Source: Bordetella parapertussis (GTDB lineage: Bacteria > Pseudomonadota > Gammaproteobacteria > Burkholderiales > Burkholderiaceae_B). From it: 64,000 bases of DNA. Position numbers and translations under genes: made by a program. The notes under the pieces were generated by a model. It was not told the DNA's origin. It saw nothing but the letters and a program-made list of their open reading frames with translations, and made no database searches. The stretch is from contig CAMDEF010000004.1 of assembly GCA_945895265.1 (NCBI GenBank), positions 62,001 through 126,000 of the forward strand. Direction: 5' to 3'. The stretch's first letter is position 1; each line of letters starts with the position of its first letter. Below, in pieces: positions 50,207-59,081 of the stretch.

Positions 50207-51481
50207 TCAGAGCCCCTTCGCATCAATACGGTCAATGTCTCGTCTGCGCCAATGCAACAGCCACAGGCCGGGCAGCGCAATCAATACCGTCAGTAAAAAG
50301 AAAGTCGGCCATCCCGCGTACTGCACTAACGGTGGCGTCAACGGGCCCGCAAGGTAGGTGCGCCCCACAGCCGTTAACGCCGAGAGCAGGGCAAATTGCG
50401 TGGCAGAAAACTGTTGATTGCACAGTCCCATCAAGAGCGCCACAAAGGCAGCGGTACCCATGCCGCCGCATAAGTTTTCGATGCCAACACCAGCGGCCAT
50501 GATCCACACATTGTGAGGGCCCACCGAGATCACCCAAAATCCCAAGTTTGAAACCGCCTGAAGCAAGCCAAAGAGCATCAACGAGCGATACAAGCCAAGG
50601 CGCGCCATCAAAGCGCCGCCCGCCAAGACCCCCACAATGGTGGCCGCCAAGCCTAATAATTTATTGACGGTACCCACCTCGGATGCGGTGTAACCTGCAG
50701 CACGAATCAAAAAAGTGGTGGACAAGGCCCCTGCAAACGCATCACCTAACTTATACAAAACAATCAGAACCAACACGGTAACTGCCTCGGGTCGTCCGAA
50801 AAATTCCCGAAAAGGTTCAAGCACGGCCTGTTGTAATGAACGCGGAGTTTGCGTTGGCACCTCAGGTTCAGGCGCCCAAAAGCTTGCGAGTGCCATCAAC
50901 AACATCAAGGCCCCCATCAACATATAGGTGGCTCCCCAACCTAACCATTGATCTGCCATGATCAACGCCAACCCGCCCGACACCAACATCGCCAGCCGGT
51001 AACCTAAGACCGATAACGCCGCCCCCGCACCACGCTCATCTTTGCGCAGTACATCGCTACGATAGGCATCAAAGGCAATATCTTGCGTAGCCGAACAAAA
51101 TGCAACAAAGACTGCAAGCAACGCCAGTGGCAACAAACTTTGACCGGGCGAGAGACACCCCATGGCCAACATCCCCAAGGCCAACAGCACCTGCATCAAG
51201 ACCATCCAACCTCGTCGGCGCCCAAGCCAAGGCGGCGCATAACGGTCTACCAAGGGAGCCCATAAAAACTTTAAGGTGTAGGCTGTGCCCACTAAAGTTA
51301 AAAAACCAATCTCTTGAAGCGAGACTTGTTCAATCGTGGCCCAGGCCTGCAAGGTGCCACCGGTTAACGCTAAAGGCAATCCACTGGCAAAACCAAGTGC
51401 CAACAAAGGTGCAACGCGCCGACTGGTGTACAGCTTTGAGGCCGAGAGCGGAGTAATGACTGGCGAAGTTGGCTGTGTCAT
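50207..51481 (-). CDS. ampG: Muropeptide permease AmpG
   Basis: MFS-type inner-membrane importer that recycles GlcNAc-anhydro-MurNAc peptides from peptidoglycan turnover; its flux governs AmpC induction where an AmpR system exists. From the ATG at 51481 it has 424 residues with ~12 TM segments. 'LALGFASGLPLALTGGTLQAW' (key part 'GFASGLPLALTGGTL') and 'DIAFDAYRSDVL' are AmpG signatures. The start overlaps the metW stop by four bases, so it is coupled to metXW. The frame extends 22 codons upstream inside metW, an unlikely start. Confidence 0.92.
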   Translation of the reverse strand: MTQPTSPVITPLSASKLYTSRRVAPLLALGFASGLPLALTGGTLQAWATIEQVSLQEIGFLTLVGTAYTLKFLWAPLVDRYAPPWLGRRRGWMVLMQVLLALGMLAMGCLSPGQSLLPLALLAVFVAFCSATQDIAFDAYRSDVLRKDERGAGAALSVLGYRLAMLVSGGLALIMADQWLGWGATYMLMGALMLLMALASFWAPEPEVPTQTPRSLQQAVLEPFREFFGRPEAVTVLVLIVLYKLGDAFAGALSTTFLIRAAGYTASEVGTVNKLLGLAATIVGVLAGGALMARLGLYRSLMLFGLLQAVSNLGFWVISVGPHNVWIMAAGVGIENLCGGMGTAAFVALLMGLCNQQFSATQFALLSALTAVGRTYLAGPLTPPLVQYAGWPTFFLLTVLIALPGLWLLHWRRRDIDRIDAKGL

Positions 51482-52173
51482 GCGCTTGTCCGTGAGAGCG
51501 TGTGGGGTTCTGCAGTAAACCGATAGGCCGCGAGAGTACTGCGCCATCCCGCCAAAAACTTTACCTCGCGCTGGTCATTAAATGTTGCGCGCTCAAGAAT
51601 ACTGAAACCCAATTTCAAAGAAAGACGTTCAAAATCTTTCAATGTACACAAGTGAATATTAGGCGTGTCATGCCAGTCGTAAGGCATTTGCCCCGTCACC
51701 GGCATACGCCCTAGCAGAATCGACCAGCCGTGCGGCCAATAACCAAAATTGGGGAAAGACACAATCGCTTCACGCGCGACGCGCGTCATTTCTCTGAGAA
51801 TATGTTCAGTGTTGTGCATCGACTGTAGTGTTTGGGACAGCACTACCGTATCAAACTGCCGATCATCAAACATGGCTAAACCATCTTCGAGATTCTGCTG
51901 AATAACATGCACGCCACGTTGCACGCAGCTCAACACGCGTTCGTCGCTAATTTCAACTCCAATCCCCTGTACGCCTTTGCTGAGCTTGAGATGGGCAAGC
52001 AAAGTTCCATCGCCACAGCCCAAATCAAGCACGCGTGTCTGAGGGCGTACCCATTGCGCGATACGGGCAAGGTCACCGCGCAACTCTGCCGCTTGAGGCG
52101 ATGACATCTGACTGGCCAAGCGAGTCTGACCCGCTGCCGATGCCTGACTTGTGGCGTTTATCTCGTGATTCAT
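51478..52173 (-). CDS. metW: Methionine biosynthesis protein MetW
   Basis: SAM-dependent methyltransferase-fold protein of 231 residues that acts together with MetX in the homoserine acyltransferase step in proteobacteria. The SAM-binding glycine motif is '[15 protein letters not shown]' (about residues 48-62). '[19 protein letters not shown]' and 'WYDTPNIHL'-like '[15 protein letters not shown]' are MetW family marks. It overlaps metX by four bases and ampG by four bases. Confidence 0.95.
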   Translation of the reverse strand: MNHEINATSQASAAGQTRLASQMSSPQAAELRGDLARIAQWVRPQTRVLDLGCGDGTLLAHLKLSKGVQGIGVEISDERVLSCVQRGVHVIQQNLEDGLAMFDDRQFDTVVLSQTLQSMHNTEHILREMTRVAREAIVSFPNFGYWPHGWSILLGRMPVTGQMPYDWHDTPNIHLCTLKDFERLSLKLGFSILERATFNDQREVKFLAGWRSTLAAYRFTAEPHTLSRTSA

Positions 52174-53399
52174 GGCTGCGCCCTGGGGTGGGTCGTCACG
52201 TCTGTCAGCGTCGCTGCGATCCGTAAAAAGTAGGCGCGCATTAAGCCATGGTAACGGGCATCATCCAGCAAAAACGCATCATGGCCGTGCGGCGCATCAA
52301 TTTCAGCGTAGGTTGCAGCCTGTTCATTTTTTAGCAACGCCTGCACGATTTCTCGCGAGCGCGCCGGTGCAAAGCGCCAATCCGTCGTAAACGAGATCAA
52401 TAAGAAATCTGCCGTCGCCGGCGCCAGCGCTTTGGCTAAATCACCGTTGGTCGCACGCGCAGGATCAAAATAATCAAGCGCGCGCGTGATCAACAAATAA
52501 GTATTGGCGTCAAAATAGCGCGAAAATTTTTCACCCTGGTAGCGCAGATAAGACTCGACCTCAAATTCAACACCATAGCCATAATGAAACGCTCCGCCTG
52601 CGGCCGGTTCGCGTTGGGTTCGACCAAATTTTTCAGCCATGTCATCGTCTGACAAATAGGTGATGTGACCGACCATACGGGCCACCGACAGACCATGGCG
52701 AGGAACCGTCTTGTGCGCGTAATAGTCACCCCCATGAAACTCGGGATCAGTAATAATCGCACGCCGTGCCACTTCGTTAAACGCAATATTCTGTGCCGAC
52801 AACCTGGGGGTCGACGCCACCACCACACAGTGCGCAACCCGCTCTGGCAACGTGATCGCCCAACTGAGTGCCTGCATGCCACCAAGAGAGCCTCCCATGA
52901 CTGCAGCAAACCGTCGAATACCGAGTTTGTCGGCCACGCGAGCCTGCGCGCGCACCCAGTCCTCAACGGTCAACATCGGAAACGCAGCCCCCCAAGGCTT
53001 GCCTGTCTCGGGTCGAATCGAGGCAGGGCCTGTCGAACCAAAACACGAGCCAAGATTATTGATGCCGATCACAAAAAACACATTGGTGTCGACAGGCTTG
53101 CCAGGACCCACCAAATTATCCCACCAACCAATGTCTTCAAGATTGTCGGCGGCGCGACCCGCAACATGGTGCGAAGCGTTCAGTGCGTGACACACCAATA
53201 CTGCGTTACTAGCCTCGGCATTGAGCGTACCGTAGGTTTCAATCGCCAGTTCATAAGCGTGAATCGTTTGCCCGTTGCTCAAAGGCAGAGGCTCGTGAAA
53301 TTGCAAAAACTGGGTATGGACAACGCCCACTGAACCCACCTCAGCTTCGGTGGGCGTCTGGACAGCATGCGCGTCTTGTGAAACGAACTGTTTGGTCAT
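52170..53399 (-). CDS. metX: Homoserine O-acyltransferase MetX
   Basis: Alpha/beta-hydrolase that acylates homoserine at the start of methionine synthesis. Nucleophile Ser171 lies in '[10 protein letters not shown]'; '[17 protein letters not shown]' forms the lid/oxyanion region, and the Asp and His of the triad fit 'FTTDWRFAP' and '[12 protein letters not shown]'. 409 residues, with a ~25-residue N-terminal extension. In proteobacteria with MetW the acyl donor may be succinyl-CoA rather than acetyl-CoA; sequence alone does not settle it. AAGG precedes the ATG. I see no SAM riboswitch in the 260-base leader. Confidence 0.94.
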   Translation of the reverse strand: MTKQFVSQDAHAVQTPTEAEVGSVGVVHTQFLQFHEPLPLSNGQTIHAYELAIETYGTLNAEASNAVLVCHALNASHHVAGRAADNLEDIGWWDNLVGPGKPVDTNVFFVIGINNLGSCFGSTGPASIRPETGKPWGAAFPMLTVEDWVRAQARVADKLGIRRFAAVMGGSLGGMQALSWAITLPERVAHCVVVASTPRLSAQNIAFNEVARRAIITDPEFHGGDYYAHKTVPRHGLSVARMVGHITYLSDDDMAEKFGRTQREPAAGGAFHYGYGVEFEVESYLRYQGEKFSRYFDANTYLLITRALDYFDPARATNGDLAKALAPATADFLLISFTTDWRFAPARSREIVQALLKNEQAATYAEIDAPHGHDAFLLDDARYHGLMRAYFLRIAATLTDVTTHPRAQP

Positions 53400-53515
53400 A
53401 CGGACCTTCTTTAGCGGGATTTATGAGGCGCCCGCAAGCGGATCGAGCAAATCGGCGCCAACTCGGACAAATTTTAGCATTGCGAGGCGCTTACCGCGTA
53501 CATACAAATACATTG

Positions 53516-53555
53516 CTTACAATTCGAATCAGTTCCGTCCCAATTTCTTACAATT
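53516..53555. promoter_or_regulatory. Direct repeats CTTACAATT spaced 31 bp
   Basis: CTTACAATT occurs exactly at 53516-53524 and 53547-53555, 31 bases apart (about three helical turns), in the gap between metX and the small HTH gene. A partial third copy, GGCTACAAATT, follows. Same-face spacing suits a protein binding site, and each copy contains TACAAT, which could act as a -10 element. Assignment is tentative. Confidence 0.35.
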
Positions 53556-53661
53556 GGCTACAAATTTTTATCGTTTTACAGGGGTTTTGCGAGTTTCCAG
53601 ACTCGTGGGTTCAAGGCACACTGTGCACTTGAAATTAGCAGCTGCAGGAGCCAGACACCCC

Positions 53662-53943
53662 ATGACCCTACCAAAGCTCTCAGAAAGAGAACTCGAATGC
53701 CTCGAATGGGTGTCATTTGGCAAAACTAGCTGGGAGACCGCCATTATTTTGGGCGTGAGCGAACGAACCATCAATTTTCACTTGTTAAACGCTTGCCGCA
53801 AACTCAATGTTTACGGTCGTCAAGCCGCGGTCGCGCTGGCGCTGCGGCAAAACCTCTTGCATGGCTCACCCTCTCGACCTGCGACTGCCGCTAAAGAACC
53901 ATCCGCAGCTCTTGCCTCTATCGCAGAACCAACGAGCGCATAA
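53662..53943 (+). CDS. Stand-alone LuxR-type HTH protein
   Basis: From the ATG at 53662 the product has 93 residues. A LuxR/GerE DNA-binding domain fills residues ~5-68: 'LSERELECLEWVSFGKTSW' then 'LGVSERTINFHLLNACRKL'. The tail is Ala/Ser/Pro-rich. The frame stays open 104 codons upstream, but that part crosses the metX start on the other strand and has no domain. GGAG is 11 bases before the ATG, a little far. It has no sensor domain, like the small HTH protein at 12.4 kb, but the two are not close copies. Quorum regulators end in this domain, so it could also be the remnant of one. Confidence 0.72.
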   Translation: MTLPKLSERELECLEWVSFGKTSWETAIILGVSERTINFHLLNACRKLNVYGRQAAVALALRQNLLHGSPSRPATAAKEPSAALASIAEPTSA

Positions 53944-54466
53944 ACTCAGTCGCGTTCTCTTTTGACAATGACTTTTGGGGGCCCGACACAACCGCCTGAA
54001 TCAACATGCCACGGTGTATCAAGACTCGACCCAGCAAGCGCGAGGGTTGACCTGCTACCACGGATTCAAGCTCAAACACCTCGCCGTTTAACGCCTGCGG
54101 CGCAAGTGGCTGACCGACTCGAGCGGCAAGCGCCGTCGCAAACGCATGCACCAGCCGTTCAGTTTGGGCAGAATCTAGCGCCGAGCTCAAGGGTGCATAG
54201 CCGACCGAAAATACAGACTGATCGACCGCGGCAGACGTCAGCGAAAAAATCAGCTCGACACCGTCGACTCGAATCGGGCGCTGCTCGGTTTTTACCCGCG
54301 ACGGAAACATCACCATCGCACGCTCGTCTGCGACGGTTAGCTCACGCCAGTTGTACTCTGGTGTACAGCCAGCCAGCCAAAGCAGGCAGAACAGTACTAA
54401 TAGAAATTTAACTTTAACCATCATTTTTATTAAAACCGTTGTTTTATTACAGATTGCAACCTTCAA
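53918..54466 (-). CDS. Putative lipoprotein of unknown function
   Basis: A hydrophobic signal 'FLLVLFCLLWLAGC' ends in a good lipobox (LAGC), and the mature part of about 145 residues looks like a compact alpha/beta domain: 'ERAMVMFPSRV', then 'LVHAFATALAARVGQPL' and a final 'ATEFMRSLVLR'. I do not recognise a family with certainty. The start is unclear: the longest frame uses TTG at 54466, while ATG codons at 54424 and 54421 give a more usual signal length, but none has a strong Shine-Dalgarno. The last 26 bases overlap the convergent HTH gene. Confidence 0.65.
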   Translation of the reverse strand: MKVAICNKTTVLIKMMVKVKFLLVLFCLLWLAGCTPEYNWRELTVADERAMVMFPSRVKTEQRPIRVDGVELIFSLTSAAVDQSVFSVGYAPLSSALDSAQTERLVHAFATALAARVGQPLAPQALNGEVFELESVVAGQPSRLLGRVLIHRGMLIQAVVSGPQKSLSKENATEFMRSLVLR

Positions 54467-54599
54467 CCGTCATATTGTCCCTGATCGACAGGCGCGTCAA
54501 ACCTCGTCCCTCGGGTTAAAGAGGGCCGCCTAGCTGCCCAGAAAATAATCACCTCGCAATTCCCTTAAAATCAGGTTTTGCCTTGCATTAGGATTGTCT

Positions 54600-56174
54600 G
54601 TGACCTCAACCCTGTATAAACATTTGGCCCAACTACAAGCCAACCCAACAATTTTGGGTCAGTCACTGCGTGGGATCGAGAAAGAAGGCTTGCGGGTTGA
54701 TCAACAGGGGCTGCTGTCCAGCACGCCGCACCCAACGGCGCTTGGTTCGGCGCTTACTCACCCTAGCATCACTACAGATTATTCAGAAGCGTTGCTTGAG
54801 CTCATTACCGGCACCCACAAAAATGTCGACGCTTTAATGAGCGAACTCGATCAGGTGCATCGCGTAGTGGCCACCAACCTACATGACGAACTGTTGTGGA
54901 ATCATTCAATGCCGGCACACTTGCCAGCTGAAGCTGACATACCGATCGCCTGGTACGGCACCTCGAATACCGGAATGATTAAACACGTTTATCGACGAGG
55001 GCTGGCACAGCGCTACGGCAAAACCATGCAATGCATCGCCGGAGTGCATTACAACTTTTCTTTTGATGAGTCGTTTTGGAGCGCGCTCGATCTACCTCAA
55101 ACCGACTCCAAAGATAGGCGGTCTACGGGGTATATCTCGCTGATCCGTAACTTCACTCGCTACAGTTGGTTACTCATGTACTTGTTTGGCGCGTCACCCG
55201 CCGTGTCACGCGACTTTTTGCGAGGGCAGACCGCTGACTTAGCTTCGCTCGGGGATCACACCCTTTATCTTCCCTATGCAACCAGCCTACGCATGAGCGA
55301 TCTAGGTTATCAAAACAAGGCCCAAGCTAGCTTAAAACTTTGCTACAACGATCTACCAATGTTCTTAGAACGGCTCTACGACGCCGTCACAACCCCATGG
55401 CCCGATTATCAAAAAATTGGCACCCACCGCGACGGTCAATGGATTCAGCTCAATACCAACGTTTTGCAAATCGAAAATGAGTTTTATTCAAGCATCAGAC
55501 CCAAGCGTACAACCGGCCCGTGCGAACGACCCATTACGGCGCTCGCCGAGCGTGGCATCCAGTACGTCGAGGTACGCTGCCTAGACATCGACCCCACAGA
55601 GCCTTTGGGTATTGCCGGGCAGACGGCAAGATTTGTTGACGCCTTTTTACTCTTTTGTGCGATCCAAGAAAGCCCACCGTTTGCCGACAGTGGTTGGTGC
55701 CCCGAAAGCGCCAGTAACTTTGCCCGCGTGGTCAAACAAGGGCGCCTACCTGGCTTGCAACTCAAACACCAAGGCAAAGACCTATCGCTGGCAAACTGGG
55801 CTGAGCAATTACTTGTGCAGATTGCCCTTTGCGCCGAGACCCTTGATGGCGCCTTGGGTGACACTCGCTACGCACAGTCGGTTTCTGCACAGCGCGAAAA
55901 AATTCTCAACCCAGAGGCTACCCCGTCGGCTTGTGTCCTAGCCCATTTAAAAACGTCGGGCGTTTCGTATCAAGACTATGCGCTCGAGCAGAGCGGCGCG
56001 CACGCTCAAAGATTACGTCAAACTGGCCTGAGCCCAGCCGAGAGTGCGTTGGCAGCCAAACAGGCTGAACAATCCCTGATTGACCAAGTTGCCCTCGAAG
56101 CCGGAGATACCGAAAATTTTGATGAGTATGTTGCCCGGTTTCATAGAGCACTGAAGCATCCTAGCCAGTCTTAA
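54600..56174 (+). CDS. gshA: Glutamate-cysteine ligase
   Basis: First enzyme of glutathione synthesis, joining glutamate and cysteine with ATP. The type 1 (gammaproteobacterial-like) family is shown by 'RGIEKEGLRVD' near the start, 'HPSITTDYSEALLELIT' and 'GVHYNFSFDESFW'. I choose GTG at 54600, six bases after AGGA, giving 524 residues; a TTG two codons earlier sits on top of that site. gshB is not in the window. Convergent with tRNA-Arg. Confidence 0.94.
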   Translation: MTSTLYKHLAQLQANPTILGQSLRGIEKEGLRVDQQGLLSSTPHPTALGSALTHPSITTDYSEALLELITGTHKNVDALMSELDQVHRVVATNLHDELLWNHSMPAHLPAEADIPIAWYGTSNTGMIKHVYRRGLAQRYGKTMQCIAGVHYNFSFDESFWSALDLPQTDSKDRRSTGYISLIRNFTRYSWLLMYLFGASPAVSRDFLRGQTADLASLGDHTLYLPYATSLRMSDLGYQNKAQASLKLCYNDLPMFLERLYDAVTTPWPDYQKIGTHRDGQWIQLNTNVLQIENEFYSSIRPKRTTGPCERPITALAERGIQYVEVRCLDIDPTEPLGIAGQTARFVDAFLLFCAIQESPPFADSGWCPESASNFARVVKQGRLPGLQLKHQGKDLSLANWAEQLLVQIALCAETLDGALGDTRYAQSVSAQREKILNPEATPSACVLAHLKTSGVSYQDYALEQSGAHAQRLRQTGLSPAESALAAKQAEQSLIDQVALEAGDTENFDEYVARFHRALKHPSQS

Positions 56175-56208
56175 GCTGGTAAGGGCATCTATTTTTGAAA
56201 CCAACACT

Positions 56209-56283
56209 TGGTGCGCCCGACAGGAATCGAACCTGTATCGAGAGTTTCGGAAACTCTTATTCTATCCATTGAACTACGGGCGC
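56209..56283 (-). tRNA. tRNA-Arg (anticodon CCG), CCA encoded
   Basis: The reverse strand folds as a complete cloverleaf: acceptor GCGCCCG/CGGGCGC, D-stem GTTC/GAAT, anticodon stem AGAGT/ACTCT with loop TTCCGAA (anticodon CCG), and T-stem ACAGG/CCTGT with loop TTCGATT. Discriminator A and CCA are encoded (56212 down to 56209). It reads CGG codons. A -10-like TATAAT lies about 10 bases upstream of the 5' end. Confidence 0.95.
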
Positions 56284-56292
56284 AAGAGGCGA

Positions 56293-56303
56293 GATTATAG
56301 CGG
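56293..56303 (-). promoter_or_regulatory. -10 element of tRNA-Arg
   Basis: On the minus strand CCGCTATAATC contains a perfect TATAAT (56299-56294), placed so that transcription would start about 5 bases before the tRNA 5' end. No good -35 hexamer is found at 16-18 bases. The same 11 bases occur in the other orientation at 56347. Confidence 0.6.
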
Positions 56304-56346
56304 TAGCCAAGAACACCGCCCGGTAATACCCCGAGTCGAGCCGATC

Positions 56347-56357
56347 CCGCTATAATC
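56347..56357 (+). promoter_or_regulatory. -10 element upstream of the cytochrome c gene
   Basis: CCGCTATAATC again contains a perfect TATAAT (56351-56356), about 118 bases before the cytochrome start. With the mirror copy at 56293-56303 it forms an 11-bp inverted repeat, 43 bases apart, that looks like two back-to-back promoters. No clear -35 is seen. Confidence 0.5.
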
Positions 56358-56473
56358 CGAGGGTTTATACGAAAGCAGTCACACCACTTTAATCCAGCCG
56401 CCTGGTTGGACAACGTTCCAGTTATCGATACTGAGACGTTGGTCAACTCGGCGAAGACATGCAGGACTTGGTC

Positions 56474-56998
56474 ATGAGCGACACGCAACAGCACGAAGAA
56501 CATAGTTCACCCATCAAAACGCCTAAGCAATTGATCACGATAATTGTGCTCGCCTTGGTGGTTCCAATTATCATCATCATCCTACTGGTCAATATGGTTG
56601 CCGCAGGCAATGCACCTGTGGCTGGCTCAGATGCGCTAGGCCCCGAAGCAACGGCCAAACGGATTGCACCTGTTGCAAAGCTTGAAGTCGTCGATGCCAG
56701 CGGTCCTAAAGTATTCAAGACGGGCGAACAAGTCTATAAGGCCGTATGTGCAGGCTGTCATACGGCTGGCGTTGCCGGCGCCCACAAGTTTGGCGACACG
56801 GCGGCCTGGGCTGCCCCAATCAAAACCGGCCTAGACGCGATGGTATTAAGTGTCGTGAAAGGTAAAAATGCGATGCCTGCAAAGGGCGGCAATCCCTCGC
56901 TTGATGATTTTGAGATTACCCGCGCTGTCGTTTACATGACTAATGCTGCTGGTTCAAGTTTTCCTGAACCCGTCGCACCCACGCCTCCCGCAAAATAA
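56474..56998 (+). CDS. Membrane-anchored cytochrome c, c5-like
   Basis: From the ATG at 56474 (AGGA seven bases upstream) the protein has 174 residues. A hydrophobic anchor spans about 19-41, so the heme domain faces the periplasm. Heme attaches at Cys92/Cys95 of CAGCH, with Met134 in 'KNAMPAKGG' as the likely distal ligand; this motif is typical of cytochrome c5 / cbb3-associated monohaem proteins. It would shuttle electrons to a terminal oxidase. It stands alone between tRNA-Arg and rep. Confidence 0.9.
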   Translation: MSDTQQHEEHSSPIKTPKQLITIIVLALVVPIIIIILLVNMVAAGNAPVAGSDALGPEATAKRIAPVAKLEVVDASGPKVFKTGEQVYKAVCAGCHTAGVAGAHKFGDTAAWAAPIKTGLDAMVLSVVKGKNAMPAKGGNPSLDDFEITRAVVYMTNAAGSSFPEPVAPTPPAK

Positions 56999-57017
56999 TG
57001 TTGGGGTCATTGCTGCA

Positions 57018-59072
57018 TTAAACGCTCTTGTTTAACATTGCCTTAAGCGCATCAAGGCGGCTCTTGGGGCTCATGGTTTCGACGGGCTTTTGATCAAGCG
57101 CCACCGACAAACCCATTTCTTCGATAAACCGTGACGGCTCGCGCACCAAATCTTCGCGCGCGCGACGGCGCTTCTGACACCAACTCAAGTGCAGACTGCG
57201 CTGCGCGCGCGTGATGCCAACATACATCAGTCGGCGCTCTTCTTGTATCCTTGACACTAAAGCATCAGCAACCTTAGCGGGATCAACATCCTCGTCATCA
57301 CGACCTAGGTGCGGTAAAAGCCCCTCTTCAACGCCCAGCAAATACACATGAGGGTATTCAAGCCCTTTTGAAGCATGTAAGGTCGATAGCTTCACTGCGT
57401 CTTGCTCTTGCTCTTCGCTGCGTTCAAGCATCGTCACCAAAGCAACGTGTTGGACTAGATCGAGTAGGCCCATGCTGTCAGCTTCGGCTTTACGTTTAAG
57501 CCATCCCACCAACTCTAAAACATTTTGCCAGCGATTTTGGGCGGGTTTTTCATCTAGCATGTCATACAGATAGCGCTCGTACTGAATGGCGCCGAGCAAA
57601 TCATCAAGAATCACACCAGCGGGTTCGGCGGCCTTTACAGGTTGCCCAACTGCCGTATGCCCAGCCCGTATTTGAATCCTGACGATAAAGTCAGCGAAAT
57701 GACGCAGCGGCTCAAGCTGACGTGGATTCAAGCGTGACTCAAGCCCCATCTCAAAGACCGCTTTAAACAAGGAGATTTTTCGATCACCGGCATATTGACC
57801 AAGCGTTTGCAACGTCACTTGGCCGATACCTCGCTTAGGCGTCGTCGCCGCGCGAATAAAGGCCGGATCATCCTCTTCGTTGGCAATCAGGCGTAAGTAG
57901 GCCAGAATATCTCGCACTTCAGCCTTGTCGAAAAAACTTTGCCCGCCCGAAATCGAGTACGGAATATGTAAATTACGCATCGCTTGCTCAACAATTCTGG
58001 CCTGATGATTACCACGATACAAAATCGCAAAATCTTTCCAACAGGCCTGTTTTTCAAAGCGAGCTGCCGAAATTTTTATCGCGACGTTTTCAGCTTCAGC
58101 CTCATCGTTTGGCATGGCCGTCACACTAATCGCATCGCCTGTGCCATGCTCTGACCATAATTTTTTTTCAAATAATTTTGGATTCTTTGCAATCACGTGA
58201 TTTGCAGCAGCCAAAATACTTTGGCTTGAGCGATAGTTCTGCTCGAGCTTGACCAACCGGATCTGGGGGTAATCAGTGGTGAGCTTCGCGAGGTTCTCAA
58301 TGGTTGCGCCACGCCAGGCATAAATGGCCTGGTCGTCGTCACCCACTGCAGTAAACATGGCACGAGGGCCAGTCAACCATTGCACTAAGCGGTACTGACA
58401 GACGTTCGTGTCTTGATACTCGTCCACTAATAAATAACGTACACGTGCTTGCCATTTTTCTCGCACCTGGGCTTCGCGTTCAAAGATTTGCGCGGGTAGC
58501 GCGATCAAATCATCGAAGTCCACAGCCTGATAAGCAGCGAGTGTCACGTTATAGCTACGATACACGCGTGCTGCCTCGACTTGGCTGGCGCTCGCAGCCT
58601 GGGCAGCCGCTGCGTCGGGATCAATCAAGCCATTTTTCCAAAGCGAAATCGTTTGCTGCACAGCGCGCAGGCGTGCGCGATCGGTCGTCGCCAATAAATC
58701 TTGCACGATCGCCATTGCATCATCAGAATCAAAGATAGAAAACTGCGGCTTAAGACCCGCATGCTGCGCCTCTTCGCGCAAAATTCGAACACCAAGCGAA
58801 TGAAAGGTACTGATGGTTAGCCCTTTAGCAAGAGCTGGGTCGACTAGGCGTTTGACGCGATCGTCCATCTCGCGAGCCGCTTTATTCGTGAAGGTCAACG
58901 CAACAATATTGCGCGCCTTGTACTCGCAGTCGCGCAACAGATACCCTATCTTTTGTGTGATAACACGTGTTTTTCCTGAGCCCGCACCTGCCAGGACCAG
59001 GCAAGGACCGTCTAGGTACAACACAGCTTCGCGCTGCGTCGGGTTCAGCCCATTTGTTGCAAATGTTGACAT
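57018..59072 (-). CDS. rep: ATP-dependent DNA helicase Rep
   Basis: Superfamily 1A 3'-5' helicase that clears proteins ahead of the replication fork and assists restart with PriA. Walker A GAGSGKT is at 29-35 of 684 residues, the start 'LNPTQREAVLYLDGPCLVLA' is Rep-like, motif II is 'LLVDEYQDTN', and motif VI is 'EERRLMYVGITRAQ'. UvrD is usually ~40-60 residues longer. It follows priA by 9 bases, so the two restart proteins are co-transcribed. Confidence 0.93.
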   Translation of the reverse strand: MSTFATNGLNPTQREAVLYLDGPCLVLAGAGSGKTRVITQKIGYLLRDCEYKARNIVALTFTNKAAREMDDRVKRLVDPALAKGLTISTFHSLGVRILREEAQHAGLKPQFSIFDSDDAMAIVQDLLATTDRARLRAVQQTISLWKNGLIDPDAAAAQAASASQVEAARVYRSYNVTLAAYQAVDFDDLIALPAQIFEREAQVREKWQARVRYLLVDEYQDTNVCQYRLVQWLTGPRAMFTAVGDDDQAIYAWRGATIENLAKLTTDYPQIRLVKLEQNYRSSQSILAAANHVIAKNPKLFEKKLWSEHGTGDAISVTAMPNDEAEAENVAIKISAARFEKQACWKDFAILYRGNHQARIVEQAMRNLHIPYSISGGQSFFDKAEVRDILAYLRLIANEEDDPAFIRAATTPKRGIGQVTLQTLGQYAGDRKISLFKAVFEMGLESRLNPRQLEPLRHFADFIVRIQIRAGHTAVGQPVKAAEPAGVILDDLLGAIQYERYLYDMLDEKPAQNRWQNVLELVGWLKRKAEADSMGLLDLVQHVALVTMLERSEEQEQDAVKLSTLHASKGLEYPHVYLLGVEEGLLPHLGRDDEDVDPAKVADALVSRIQEERRLMYVGITRAQRSLHLSWCQKRRRAREDLVREPSRFIEEMGLSVALDQKPVETMSPKSRLDALKAMLNKSV

Positions 59073-59081
59073 AGCACCGTA

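Noticed and set aside
52665..53333. 222-codon open frame opposite metX
   Set aside because: His/Arg-rich with no recognisable domain; explained by codon use of metX on the other strand.
53350..53661. Long N-terminal extension of the small HTH protein
   Set aside because: The frame is open, but it overlaps the metX start on the other strand, shows no domain and has low coding character.
53400..53661. SAM riboswitch upstream of metX
   Set aside because: I looked for SAM-I/SAM-II type stems and conserved loops in the leader and found none.
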